A stretch of DNA of 64,000 bases from Microvelia longipes (taxonomy: Eukaryota > Arthropoda > Insecta > Hemiptera > Veliidae): positions 51,550,052 through 51,614,051 of the forward strand of contig JACMZG010001911.1 in the NCBI GenBank assembly GCA_018340805.1, given 5' to 3'. Made by a program: the position numbers and the translations under genes. Shown here in pieces: positions 24,970 through 36,599 of this stretch. Position 1 is the first letter of the stretch. Each line of letters opens with the position of its first letter. The notes below the pieces were generated by a model, which saw only the letters and a program-made list of their open reading frames with translations, was not told where the DNA came from and did no database searches.

Positions 24970-26120
24970 TATACCGAGCAAAGAGAGCCTTTTTGTATAA
25001 ATTTTATGAACATATCTATTGCAATCTATCGAGCGAAGCGGGACCTTTATAACTAACCTAATTACTTCATTGTTAGCATATTTATAAGCATATTAGCAAG
25101 TGAAGCGAGCCTTATTGCACATATTTGCAATGCATTTCAATTTAGCAAGCAAAGCTAGCCCTTCTTAAGAACTAGAATTTACACTTTACCAATCTTGCGA
25201 GCCTCTTTGGATATATTTGCGTGCATATATTCAGCATATATTAGCGAGCGAAGCTAGCCTTTTTCCTAAAATTCGCGTATCTATTTTATTCTAGCAAGCA
25301 AAGTGAGCCCTTTTTAAGACCCTAAACTTATATTTTAGCAATCATACGTGAAAAGAGCCTCTTTTCCTATAAATGCGAATTTATATTTATAGCAATGTAG
25401 CAAGCGAAGCGAGCCCTTTAATATCAACATAAATTAATATCGCAGCAATTTCACGAGCGAAGCGAGCCTCATTGAATGGATATTTATAGCGAGCCTCTTT
25501 TCTTTTATTAACGTAAGTATTTATAGTAATATAGCGAGCAAAGCCAGTTTGATTGCATATATGTTTATAGCAAGTCTTTTTGCTTACGCACATATATATA
25601 CGAGTATAATCTAATGAGCGAAGCGAGCCTCTTTTCCTGTATTCGCTTATATATTTATACCAATCTAGCAAGCGATACGACCTTTTTATATTCCACCTAA
25701 TTTCGTATCGCAGCAATTTCGCAAGCAAAGCGAGCGTAGCAAGTCTCTTTTTTTAATTTACGTATACATTTAAAGTAATGTTGCGAGCAAAGCAAATCCG
25801 CTTTAATAAACTTATTTTATTTTGCAAGCTATGCCTCATTGCATATTAATGTATTGCTTCCTAACGAAACGAGCCTTTTTTATTTCATTTACGTGTATAA
25901 CTTTAGCGATTTAGCGAACGAAGCGAGCCCATTTTTTATTTAGATATATATTTATAGCAATGCAGAAAGCCTGTTTTAGTATATTTATGTATTTATTTAA
26001 AGCGCAATATAACGAGCGAAGCGATCCTTTATTACTAATTAAATAATTTAAGATACAGCCAAGCTATCATTTTTATTATTAAATTATTTATATATAATCC
26101 ATCCTATCTAGCAAGCATGT
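24970..26120. repeat. Degenerate satellite-like array with GAGCGAAGCGAGCC motif
   Basis: The motif (A)GCGAGCGAAGCGAGCCTTTT, or clear derivatives of it, occurs more than twenty times at roughly 40-60 bp spacing: for example near 25031, 25095, 25243, 25293, 25399, 25453, 25613, 25913 and 26007. The AT-rich spacers often contain TATATTTATAGCAAT. One 113-codon open frame on the minus strand (25387-25728) is a by-product of the repeat and looks like no known protein. Units are too diverged for a young satellite. Confidence 0.8.
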
Positions 26121-28190
26121 TGCTAGTTAACATTATTTTATGTATTGTTTTGACGTGAGTTTCTGATGCAACGCATTTTTGTTGAAGTCCTCTTTACGCG
26201 ACGTTATCAGAGGCGTAGAAGTTTATTCTATTAGTCCTTGGATCAAAATTCTCAAATGGCGGACCGATATAAACGTTTTCTCGCAGGATTCTTGTACATT
26301 TGGTAAAACAATACTAATTAAAATCTTTGAAATATAAAATAATTTACAACTGGTCTACAAGTAGAAAGTATATCATGGCCATGCTAGAAGACTAAGGACC
26401 AAGCATCATGTAAATACGTTTAAAATAACGAACTTCATTTAAAAATTTATTATATTTTTTAAATTTATTAATAAGTTTTTATATTTATAGGCTCAATCAA
26501 AAGAGCATACTAATGGTAGTGTTATTATTTACTATAAGTTAATATTCGGAAATAATAACTTATAAAATCTCATTAAATTTGAACCATTCCAAAATACACA
26601 ATTTGGTTAAGTAACACGAACAAGTTACATCTGAGAAATTTCCCTTTTCTAAAAAAATAGCTTTTAAAGTAATTTAAGTTTCGTAAGTAATATTCGATGT
26701 TTTAAAGTCGGCAAAAAATACTTTAAGAAGTAATAATTATAATAAAAGCTTCTTAAATCTTAGCGGATATATAATACCAATACCTATACTCCCCTTTCAC
26801 TTTCTACATTAGATTAAGTTACTTTTTCTTTAAAAAATGTTAATTAAGGATATTTTTAATTACCTGGCATTTATGATAAAATCCAATAATTTTCATAAAA
26901 ATTTTCAAAAAATTAACTAAACTGAAAAAAGAAATAAAGTCACTTTTCCGTAAGTTATTGCGGTACGTAATTACGCGTGATAAAAGCGCATATTATGATG
27001 CGATCGAGTTGGGCCATGAGGTAATACTAATTTAAAAGAAGGTTTGGTACGAGTCGAGTGGGGTTGATCCCTACTTCTGACAGAACTCAGGACCTCTTGG
27101 CCAGGATATCTTAACGTCACATAATACTTGATTATACTTACACTAGTATCGATGATAATTACAATTCATCGTAACTTTAAAGTGTCTATTTACGAGTGAA
27201 TGAAATAATTTAGAAAGAATGAAGTTATCTTATTATACTACAGAAGAATTAATACAAAAAAGTTCAATGGTATTGTTGGTTTTAAACTTTACCAAAATAT
27301 TTTAAATAATTAAAGATAATGCGAAATTATTAATTTTAAATAACAACTTTTAGTTATTAGGTAAAATTCCGCAGAGAAGAAATAATATTCAGGAGACCAG
27401 TTTCTATAAACAAAGTTTGAAAACGGACCATTCGAACTTTTCGACACATGTGTGATAAAGAAACGCGTTTAAGAATATAATCGAAAAAAAAAATCACTCC
27501 AGAAAAATTAATTTAGGTATCGAATTACCATTGAAAATGTTCTCGGAAACAACTCTGGTATTATTTTCAAGATCAGAACTAAGCCGAATTTATATGAGGA
27601 TGAAGAAAGAGAAGATTTTCCTCATACCTCTTACTTAAATAAAGAAGTCTCAGCATATTCCTAATTATTTTGTGATTAATTGTCGTATTTTTTCCAATTT
27701 TAAAATGAAAGACGCGTTACCATTTATTCGCAATAATATGCTTCACTTTTTCATTTATCTCTGCTCTACAAAAACTGACGACGCACTTATTCATGCCCAT
27801 TGCCCTTAAAGTTCCCTGTATGGGCAACTAGTTACTTCCCAGTTTAAGTAGTTGCTTCCCAGAGGCATTCCTTGAGATTTGTCTCCAGACGATACAAGCT
27901 TAGTAAGTAAGATTTACTCAAATAATGGCTCCAATTTTATTGGCGGTGCAAATGAATTTTCGATTTGCTAGCTATCTAATGAAACACAATCAGATTAACT
28001 CTTACTGGTTAGAGCAAGAAATAGAATGACAAAGTAAGGCAAAGAGTCCTTATACTTTAAAGAACTTTGGGAATGAGCCATTGTTTTCTATAAATATTTC
28101 GTGTGATAAATTAAGTTTATATCGAATTTCAGTGCGGATATCCATATCTAGTAAATAATACAATTTTTGGTAGAAATTTAGCTATTTTCT
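26121..28190. other. AT-rich spacer, no gene
   Basis: A tRNA-like or SINE-like scrap lies at about 27030-27110 on the minus strand (read as GGCCAAGAGGTCCTGAG). No coding frame. Confidence 0.45.
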
Positions 28191-28199
28191 GGTGAAGGG

Positions 28200-28290
28200 T
28201 CGCGCCGCGTTTACCACGCTAGTATATAGGTTCTTTCGCGCTCGGTGCCGTCAGCCGGCTCGGTTCAGAGTAATGTAACAAGTATGCATT
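28200..28290 (+). promoter_or_regulatory. Possible core promoter in a GC-rich patch
   Basis: An isolated CpG-containing patch holds TATATA at 28223-28228. TCAG at 28251-28254 lies about 29 bases downstream, the usual distance from a TATA box to an arthropod initiator. I find no coding exon downstream, so it could be orphaned, drive a non-coding RNA or be chance. Confidence 0.2.
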
Positions 28291-30660
28291 TCCTCGAATC
28301 TTACCTGACAGCTCAGGGATTGCTAATTCTCCCAATCTTCTGTAAGATTAGGAAGAAATTAGTCTGGTCCCAAGAGACACTTGCTGTTTTTCTGTAGAAG
28401 ATTTCACATTGACATAATATATTTTGAGTTAGTCCTACTATGTCCTGTTAACTGAGAATGCTGGTGAAAACTAATATTTTGGAAAACCCCGTATACACTG
28501 ATAGGAATGTACATGCATTTTACTTTTAATGAAGACAACTTTATCGTTAACAATGACGTTATCGATGTGTAATTCAGCTTCATGACCTAATTGACTTAAA
28601 TGAAGCCTTAACCCAAAGCCAAATTTCCGTTTATGCGGTAAATTTCGTTCTCGCCTACAGTTAGAAATATATTTTACTTTACGTGATTATAAGATTTTGA
28701 AAGTTTAGTGATTTTTTTAATATAGAAAACAGATGGCCAAAATAAGATGTACGTGATACGGGAGGTATATATGACAAAAATGAAACAAGTAATTTTCAAT
28801 AAATAGCCAAAAATATTCTCACCTCTAATTTTTGACATTTTAAAAATAAAATAAACGAAAAATAGTCCTCTCAATGTAAAGTCTTTATAACTGATAAAAA
28901 CCTGATTTTCTTTTAAATCTTTGAATCCTTTTATTTAAACAGTATTTTAGCTAGTAAATTTTATTTAAACAGATTTTATGCTATTACAATAAACCTTATA
29001 CAATATAATACTGTAAATCGTTTCTAAAAGAGAAAATAGAACTAAAGAAAACAAAAACAAGAAAATATAACAGCAATATAAAATAACAAAACAGGGTGAA
29101 CCAAAAGTCTCCCTCTTAAAATTTAAAAAAAATTTTACCTAAAACATAAGTTAATGAAACCTAGGGTATTTGTTTTGGAATGGCAACTACATTTAAGTGG
29201 TCTAGTTAACATCGAGTATCTCATTCAACACCGAATTTTAAAAAAAAAAAATATAAAAAAATTACATTGGAAGGTGTTTTGTATTGGACTTTTTAGTTTG
29301 AGGGATGAATGCAAGACATTTTACGTCATGGATATTTTTGTCCATATTATTTTTTTTAGTAAAAATACCTTCTTTTTGGCTTCTTCTTCAGCCAGACATT
29401 TTCAATTTTCCCGCAAAATTTGCTGTTATACATGACCACACTAACAAAAAGTGGTTCCCTTTACATAAAAAAATACCCCAAGTTAATTAATTTTCAATGG
29501 TTCAATGGTTCAAAATTTAAGAGGTTTACATTTTGGTTCACATTGTATAATAATAAAATACCACACATAATATAAACAAAATATAAAATAAAAATGTTAA
29601 TCTTAAAATAAATTAAAAATTTAATAGGATAAATTATAAAAATGTTAATTTTAATTAAAGTTAATGATATGTTCTGATTGCTTAAGCAACCCGCAAGTAG
29701 AATGGATGCATCTCGCATCTCAGAGCATCGTAAATTAGCCAAAAATAGGTTTTAATTTTGTCTACGGCGATTTCATTTAGTCCTTTCTGCTTTCTGACAA
29801 CAAATTACGCGAAATGTCAACAATGTGGCCACTAAGTGCTCATAGATCGGCCCTTGTCCAAGCAGCCCGTGAGGCCGATGTCGCAGAGAACATCAGCGTA
29901 ATTTTCTCTTGCACTCAATCTCTATAAACGTCTTTTTATATTTAAATTTCGTCTATTAACCTATGTATGCATATTAAATCTTTTAGTTTTTACTCTTGCT
30001 CAGCGCTAAAGCAACCTAAACAAACATTTTAATCTGTTTTCATCTTTTTTTCCTGCCGGTGATAATATCCTTTGTTTTCTCTTTTAATAACCCGATGAAT
30101 CATAAGCCAACAAAAATTAGCATCGCTCTCACGTAACAGATCTCCAGACAGTAGTGGGTCACTTTTTTTCAAGAAAAATGAAAGTGACATCTAGTCCTTT
30201 AAGATTGAAGATTAAAGGGTAATGTTTATTATAAATAGTATTTTATAGCCAACTACATAATTAAATAAATAAGATCTAATTATAGGTACTAAATTCTACA
30301 CTTATGTTTATCTTTGCATGAAAAATTTTAAAAACTTTAAGCGACAAATATTATGCAGTTAATGAAATTATCGTATTAAAGAGTATTTTTATTTTCATTT
30401 CTTATAAATCAAAATAATAAAATATGTCTGAAAAAATGTTAGGCTCGATCAAAATTATATTTTTTGTACGCTTCAGTCACTTGGGCCTCCTGATTCCAAA
30501 ATATACGGATCTTTAGCCAGTAGCTGCTACGCGACGTCAGTCGAGTGGAGTCTTTCTCGATAACGCGCTAAGTCGTTTTACTTTAGTAAACTTTGTTATT
30601 TATAACAAAGTGATCCTGTTAAGAAAAAATATGAAAGGAATCCATCACAGAAAATATTCC
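28291..30660. other. AT-rich interval, no gene
   Basis: Nothing recognisable as coding. A GC-richer piece at about 29850-29910 and another at about 30515-30570 (CTACGCGACGTCAGTCGAG) stand out from the background but are unassigned. Confidence 0.45.
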
Positions 30661-30669
30661 AAAAACAAA

Positions 30670-30800
30670 CAGCTCATGCTCGGTGCTTGGTATTAACTGC
30701 ATGCGCATGCTTACAATAATTACATAAACACCGCAGGTCTTAAATTTAGAGGCAAACTTACCTTTCGACGAATAGTTTCCTTTTGTAGGTTATAAGCAAA
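30670..30800 (-). repeat. Truncated family C (hAT MITE) fragment
   Basis: GCTTGGTATTAACTGCATG, CGCAGGTCTTAAATTTAGAG and GCAAACTTACC match the interior of the neighbouring full copy read on the minus strand. Terminal repeats are missing. Confidence 0.6.
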
Positions 30801-30992
30801 TAGTGAAAAGTAACAAAATTTATTTGCTTGTTACTACACCATGACTTAATATTTTTATTAAAAATAATAATGATTGTTCATTAAAATGTTTTATTTGCCC
30901 TTAACTGTTGATATAATGTTGAACTCATATTATCCTTGTTACATAACCATGTTACATTTCTTGCCTTCAACTATACCCAAATACCCATATAT

Positions 30993-31698
30993 CAAGGATG
31001 TTGAATAAGGGGATGACGCACTAAGTCGAATTGCCATTCACAAAGTGACCCCATCGAAAATCAAAACATAGAGAAGAATTCAACACGAAACACACGTCAA
31101 AACCAACTGCACTTGCTTGGTACGAACTGCACATGCTTATGATCCTTATAACAGCGCAGGTCTTAAAATTTAGAGGCAAACTTAACTCAATGGTTTTCCA
31201 TTGTTTTGCTGCGAAGGTTATAACAAATAGAAAAAAGTGCATACTTTTTTACTGTTTTTTTGTTGATATTGCTTAAAATTAACAACTTTAAAGAAAATTA
31301 AGAACATTACAACCAAAATTGAATCTTGAAAACTAGCAAAACATTTCACTAGGCTAAAAAAAGACAAAATATTAACGCATTTAACTTACTCTCAACGAAA
31401 AGTAAACGGTAAAGCTTCAATTACTCTCACTAAAGTGTCTCCTAGAGTCCAAAATGTAAAATATAAGCACAAATGACTTGACAAGCATCAAATGTAACAG
31501 TAACGAAAGCACTGAAGAAGTTGAGAAGCAAACTCGACAAAAGAATTGTATAACAACTTAGCAACTTAACTGCGTTTGACGCCTTTTTTAATTATAACCT
31601 AAGGGAAGGTAAGGTTGCTCCTATTTCTCTATCTCATACAACTTCCATGGGGTCAAAAATGTTCCTTAATGCGTCATCCCCTGTATTCAACATCCTTG
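30993..31698 (-). mobile_element. hAT-type MITE, family C copy 2 (706 bp)
   Basis: Begins CAAGGATGTTG and ends CAACATCCTTG, flanked by the perfect 8-bp direct repeat CCATATAT (30985-30992 and 31699-31706). It is about 200 bp longer than the two other copies and lies in the opposite internal orientation. The extra length may mark a fuller version of the element. No transposase frame is visible. Confidence 0.85.
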
Positions 31699-31715
31699 CC
31701 ATATATACATTCTCG

Positions 31716-31786
31716 TTTATATATATATATAATATATATATATATATTATATATATATATATATTATATATATATTATATATTGAA
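31716..31786. repeat. (TA)n microsatellite
   Basis: Interrupted TA repeat directly after the family C element. Confidence 0.9.
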
Positions 31787-32912
31787 ACTACATAAAAGGT
31801 GAAAATCGAAAGTGTGCCATAAGTGACTCCAAATGAGCCACGGCGAGTCAAGTAGACATGAGAGACGAGGTGGCTGTAAAGCGACCTACACTTATATGGC
31901 ACTACATAGCAAAATGTCACATAATTCTAAACAAGCAATGCACAAGGGACATTTCCTTCTGGATCCAAGGCCCCTGTTTATTAGCGAAGCCCCCTATTTA
32001 TTAGCAAAGGCCGAAGTGGCCAGGCATTGAAGGCCCCGGTTTAGTCATAGAACAGCCTCTTATAGTATAGTGCTATTACGGAATACTAATGAAATGCGTG
32101 TTAAAATGTCAAAGAGTAATTGTGTAACCGCAAAGTGTATAACGATGTTTGACTCGTCATTATGTAGATTTGTCATTAGTTAGAAAATTAATGTACCATG
32201 ACAGTTTGACCACTAGGCTCATTTCATTCAGGTCCCCATCTAAAGTTTATTAATTTTATATATTTTTATCTAATAAGAATTGTCGCAAGTTGCTCTCATA
32301 AAATAAAAAAAACAATCGAAAAAAAATTCAACTTAAAATATTATATAAGAAAACAATTAATCTTCCTACTTTAAAACATGTCTCTTAATTTTTTTTTATC
32401 CGTTCTAGGTGTTTTAAGACCTTCTGAGTTGATTTCTCAAAGTGTCTGTCGGTATGTGTGTTGTGCTAGAGAGTTGAAAAATTGTACTTGTCGGTCTATA
32501 GATGTAGTTAGACTATTCGGAAAAATAATCCAACATTCAGACACAGTGATCCAACTCCTAGTTGGATCACTGCTGCACTGATCCAACTGAGCTAGTTGCA
32601 TGAACTACCGCACTGAGCGCTAGTTTTCACCTTGATCCGCCTTTATAAATATTGTACCCATAATATATATTTTTATTTAATTTTATGCAAATTTCCGATC
32701 TAAAATAATTAATACAATTTTTAAGATTGTTAAGAGTCCCTTTAAATAATTTTAATCTTCAAAATAAAAAAAAATATACCAAGAATTAATTATAATAAGA
32801 AAATTATTATTTTATATATGCAGGAAAAGGTGAACTGACCTGCTCCAGTGGAGAACTGGTGAACTAAAAAAACAGGCCCGTGTAAAACAGCTAATTCCGA
32901 GATCACTGTGTC
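31787..32912. other. Spacer with a hairpin, no convincing gene
   Basis: Open frames of about 65 codons at 31833-32030 and 32378-32581 match nothing I recognise and have no splice or family support. A perfect inverted repeat lies at 32544-32572. Confidence 0.45.
32544..32572. repeat. Perfect hairpin, 13-bp arms, 3-base loop
   Basis: CAGTGATCCAACT, loop CCT, then the exact complement. A third partial copy of the arm follows at about 32577-32590. Confidence 0.95.
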
Positions 32913-33423
32913 CAAGGATCTTGAATAAAGGGGATGACGCATTAAGGAGCATTTCTGACCCCATGGAAGTTGTATGAGATAGAGAAATATGAGCAACTTA
33001 CTTCCCCATGGTTATAATGAAAAAGGCGCCAAACGCAGGTTATGTAGCAAGGTTGTCGAGTTTGCTTTCTCAAACTTTTTTCTGTTTTTCTCGTGATTGT
33101 TACATTTGTGGTTCTTGTTAAGACATTTTTAATTTTAAATTTTGGACTATACTTAGCCACTTCAGTGAGTGATAATTTATCCGTGTTTATAACCTTCTCA
33201 AGCAATAAACAATGGGAAACCATTGAGAGGTAAGTTTGCCTCCAAAATTTAAGACCTGCGCTGTTATGAGAATTGTAAGTATGCGCAATATGTACCAAGC
33301 ATGTACAGTTAGTTTTTGACGTGTGTTTCGTGTTAATTCTCTCTATTTTTTAGTTTTCGATGGGGTCACTTGTTTGTATGACTAATCGACTTAGTGCGTC
33401 ATCCCCTTTATTCAAGATCCTTG
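32913..33423 (+). mobile_element. hAT-type MITE, family C copy 3 (511 bp)
   Basis: CAAGGATCTTG...CAAGATCCTTG ends with the 8-bp target duplication ACTGTGTC (32905-32912 and 33424-33431). The interior is collinear with 7182-7691. It inserted into sequence that shows no gene. Confidence 0.9.
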
Positions 33424-33819
33424 ACTGTGTCCTGCGCCCCCACTCCTACTGTATGAATTTCTACATCACTTTAGTATAAACCAAAATATTTTTTTGGACA
33501 ATTTACTTATTTTCAAACTTTATTTGCAAGAATTGTCTATATTTTGTATTTCTTCCACGATATTAACGAAAAAATTATAAACTGGAACGTTTTGGTCTAC
33601 TACGATCACAGCATTACTCCAAAGTTAGGGGACTTTTTGGGGGGTATCCCTTAACAAAACAAAACAGATAATGTCCAACCAAAAAAGTTTCCCAAAATTA
33701 AATGTCCAAAAACTTCGCAAAAAACCCGTTCATTGAATAGGATATTAGGATTATAAAGCAGGTATGTTACCGACTTATAGCAAACTAACCAATGCAGAAG
33801 AAATTATGAATATAGGAAA

Positions 33820-33905
33820 AAATTACACGGGAAAAAAAGTACACGGAAAAAAAGTACACTGGAAAAAAAGTACACGGGAAAAAAGTACAACGGAAAAAAA
33901 GGAAA
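33820..33905. repeat. Short tandem repeat, about 15-bp unit GGAAAAAAAGTACAC
   Basis: Five to six diverged units (CGGGAAAAAAAGTACA type). A lysine-rich frame through it (33764-33994) is an artefact of the repeat. Confidence 0.9.
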
Positions 33906-34009
33906 CGCAAAAAATACAGGGGGACAATTTGCAGAAAAAAAAAATATTCAAAATAAGTACACTTAAACTTGCTATCAATTTACTGGATATTTAGATTAAA
34001 TCTAAGAAT

Positions 34010-34460
34010 CAGTCACGGGGTACCTCGGCACTTTTCCTTGTCACATCGGATTCGCTACGCTCATTTTCCTTACGTCTGACTCGCTTTGCTCGTCTTCAGA
34101 ATATGCAATTCGCCAAATCTATACTCGCTTCGCTCGTCCTTTGATAGTAAATATACCCGATTCATTCTCAGCGGTCACCCATACAGCACTGACCACGCAC
34201 AATGCTGCTTAACTTTTATGATCAAACCGAAATGGATAAAGTTAATGAATTTAAACGAAACTTAGTGTACTTATTTAATACGTAAAGGTACGTACATTTA
34301 GTACGTAAACATGTACTAAATTTTAACTCAATAATATTATTTTTCCAAAACAAACACAAGTCAAATTTGTGCGATTTTATAAAATTTTGAAATGCGCAAT
34401 CATATGAAGGGCTTCACTCTGGATTGGCAGACTATGTTTTTTCTTTATAATTTAAGGTAT
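34010..34460 (+). repeat. Dispersed family B copy, 5' part
   Basis: Starts CACGGGGTACCTCGGCAC and continues with CATCGGATTCGCTACGCTC, CTCGCTTTGCTCGTCTTCAG, CTCGCTTCGCTCGTCC and GCACTGACCACGCACAATGC. The right side (34385-34460) contains TTCACTCTGGATTGGCAGAC, shared with 22230 and 56170. Confidence 0.65.
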
Positions 34461-34576
34461 AATTTCAGAAAAAATGGTTTGAAGTAGTACAAAATGAATC
34501 ACATTTATTCAGGTCCAGCTCTTGTACTATTATAAATATTAATCAAAATAATCGTACAAATTACAATAACTTATTA

Positions 34577-34818
34577 TGATAAGAAGATTGTATCCATTAG
34601 GGTTAATAAAACACAGATTTTTTATAGTGACGTTTCGACCCATTTCTGGTCATAATCATACCTAAATATAAAAATATATTATTATAAAAATGCAAATACA
34701 ATTTATGAGATATAAAAAAACTAAAGGCTAACAACATCATATATAAGGTGCAAAAGTAGACTACTTACAAATACTAAAAATAATAGAAATTCATTCCGAG
34801 GAAGAATAAAGTCAAAAA
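34577..34818 (-). repeat. Inverted terminal repeat (left) of the Penelope-like element
   Basis: A 242-bp segment, nearly identical to the reverse complement of 36321-36563. Penelope-like elements characteristically carry LTR-like repeats (pLTRs), which may be direct or inverted. Differences from the right arm are a few single-base changes and homopolymer indels, so the arms are fairly young or conversion-homogenised. Confidence 0.85.
34629..34662 (-). ncRNA. Hammerhead-ribozyme-like core in the left pLTR
   Basis: On the minus strand: ATGATTA, then GACC-AGAAATG-GGTC (stem II), then GAAAC and GTC|A. The GAAAC core and GUC cleavage triplet match the hammerhead motif known from Penelope-like elements. 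The CUGAUGA box matches in only five of seven positions, so catalysis is doubtful. Confidence 0.4.
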
Positions 34819-34836
34819 AAAAAAAATTACCTCGAC

Positions 34837-35645
34837 ATCAGTACTTATCGACAAGATAATGGATCTATAACTACTAAATGGTATTGCAAAGAATTAAAGA
34901 GCAACAGGTTTTTAAATTTCAAATCAAATCACCCGCACCATCAAAAAATAAATACAGCTCAAAATCTGATTAGTAGAGCTATCTCTTTGACCGATAGGCA
35001 ATACTTACCCGAAATCAAAAAAGTCATTTTTAATAAACTCGAAGACAACTTCTATCCTACCAAGTTAATCAAATCTTTATGGTACAAGAATATAAATATT
35101 ATTAGATATGACGAGAGTACATCATCAGGCCATAATAACTCAACTAAAAGATTTTTCGGCGTGACCTACGTCAAGGGCTTATCTGAAAGCATACAGAAAT
35201 TACTTCACCAATTTGATTGTCAAGATATTGCATTAGGCCATAGACCTATGAACAAAAACTGATTCTGTCTACACAAATCTTAAAGACTCCATCCCAAAAG
35301 AAGAACAAATCGTGCATGCAATATATATGATACCCTGCTCAGGGTGTAACAAAATTTATATAGGAGAGAGTGGTCAATTATTAAAACATAGACTCGATAC
35401 TCATGACAGAAATATAAGACAAAAGACTTCTGATACAGCTCTTTCTCAGCATACTACCAGATACGGACATACCATCGATAGAATGAGGTCAAAATCTTAG
35501 AAAAAGAAACAAACAAACAAAAAAGGAAAATTTTAGAAGCCCTTAAAATCTGCATATTTAATGACCACACTGTCAATATAAAAACAGACACTAAATTCAT
35601 GATGAACAATCTTATGCAGGGATCTATTCCAATTTTAAAGCCATA
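34837..35645 (+). pseudogene. Penelope-like element: reverse transcriptase C-terminus plus GIY-YIG endonuclease, two frameshifts
   Basis: This is the end of the single ORF of a Penelope-like retroelement. The first frame (34837-35262) reads NGSITTKWYCKELKSN, then RFLNFKSNHP and HHQKINTAQN, the conserved RT/thumb region of the family. A frameshift before 35252 leads to YTNLKDSIP, then AIYMIPCSGCNKIYIG (GIY-YIG fold, with the Cys pair), HRLDTH and TALSQH..YGHTID. A second shift near 35490 restores KILEKE...KRKILEALKI and a stop at 35643-35645. The fused RT and endonuclease prime and integrate new copies. The catalytic RT palm (the YxDD region) and all upstream sequence are absent, so the copy is dead. 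It lies between inverted repeats at 34577 and 36321. Similarity is by motif. The sub-clade is not determined. Confidence 0.88.
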
Positions 35646-36320
35646 ACCCTAATTTAATCCCAAATAATAGGACTTAATTTCCTTGTTTTGTTTTTTTTTT
35701 TTTTTCTTTTTTTTGTTTTTTCTGTAGCTGTTGGAGATTTTAGCGTTTTTATACCTCCTTCTTTTCTCTTTATAACCTCCCTTATCTTCAGTTACCTTCT
35801 TTATTATTCGTATTTCTCTTATTATATTTATCTATTTTCTCTTCTTATAGTTTTCTTTTTTCCCTTCATGTGGATTAACTTAATTTGTAAAAAATTCTTC
35901 ATTTTTTATATTTACTTCACACCTTTTCTCAGGTTGGTTTTTCACTTTTTTCTGTTTCATATTACTTTTTTTGATTTTTCACCGGCTATTTTCTTACTTT
36001 TGCCACTTTAAAATATTAGTTTTTTAGCTTCTTTTTCTGTTTTTTACTTTATTTTAACAGTTTTTATCTTCCTTAGTATGAAACTTAGATTTTACTTTTC
36101 ATTATGCTCATAAGGTTAGTAACCTTTTTGTATTTCCCGGCTTTTCTCAACCTTGTTAAAATAATAATTTTCTTGCTTTAACCCAGGTTCATTCTGCTTG
36201 TTTTTGTTGAAGGTTTAATCTTTTGATTATACTCCTCATCAATACGTTCCTGTATTGAAGGTTTAGTCTTACTCACGCATTTTCCTAATTTTGTCTTTTA
36301 TTTATTTTTCAGTACCTTTC
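35646..36320 (+). other. 3' untranslated part of the Penelope-like element, pyrimidine-rich
   Basis: The T-rich and C-rich tract at about 35687-36060 gives a spurious hydrophobic frame (35688-36011, mainly Phe, Leu, Ile, Ser). GAAGGTTTAATCTTTTGATT at 36211 and GAAGGTTTAGTC at 36258 form a short direct repeat. No gene. Confidence 0.6.
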
Positions 36321-36563
36321 TTTTTGACTTTATTCTTCCTCGGAATGAATTTCTATTATTTTTAGTATTTGTAAGTAGTCTACTTTTGCACCTTATATAT
36401 GATGTTGTTAGCCTTTAGTTTTTTTATATCTCATAAATTGTATTTGCATTTTTATAATAATATATTTTTATATTTTTAGGTATGATTATGACCAGAATGG
36501 TCGAAACGTCACTATAAAAAATCTGTGTTTTTATTAACCCTAATGGATACATCTTCCTTATCA
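36321..36563 (+). repeat. Inverted terminal repeat (right) of the Penelope-like element
   Basis: Reverse complement of 34577-34818 over its full length. It lies in the sense orientation relative to the endonuclease frame. Confidence 0.85.
36479..36513 (+). ncRNA. Hammerhead-ribozyme-like core in the right pLTR
   Basis: ATGATTA, then GACC-AGAAT-GGTC, then GAAAC and GTC|A, followed by CTATA. The 3' half of the hammerhead core is intact and the 5' CUGAUGA box is altered. The same motif is present in the opposite orientation in the left arm. Confidence 0.42.
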
Positions 36564-36599
36564 AGATATTATTAAGGGTACAACCAACATCAATTTGAA

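Noticed and set aside
25387..25728. 113-codon minus-strand open frame
   Set aside because: It lies wholly inside the GAGCGAAGCGAGCC array and its repeats follow the DNA motif. No protein family features.
33815..33905. CRISPR-like spacing of repeats
   Set aside because: Units are contiguous with no unique spacers, and the genome is animal.
33764..33994. Lys/Thr-rich 76-codon frame
   Set aside because: Generated by the 15-bp GGAAAAAAAGTACAC tandem repeat.
35688..36011. 107-codon hydrophobic frame
   Set aside because: Product of the T-rich tract in the Penelope-like element 3' region. Composition only, no helices of a known family.
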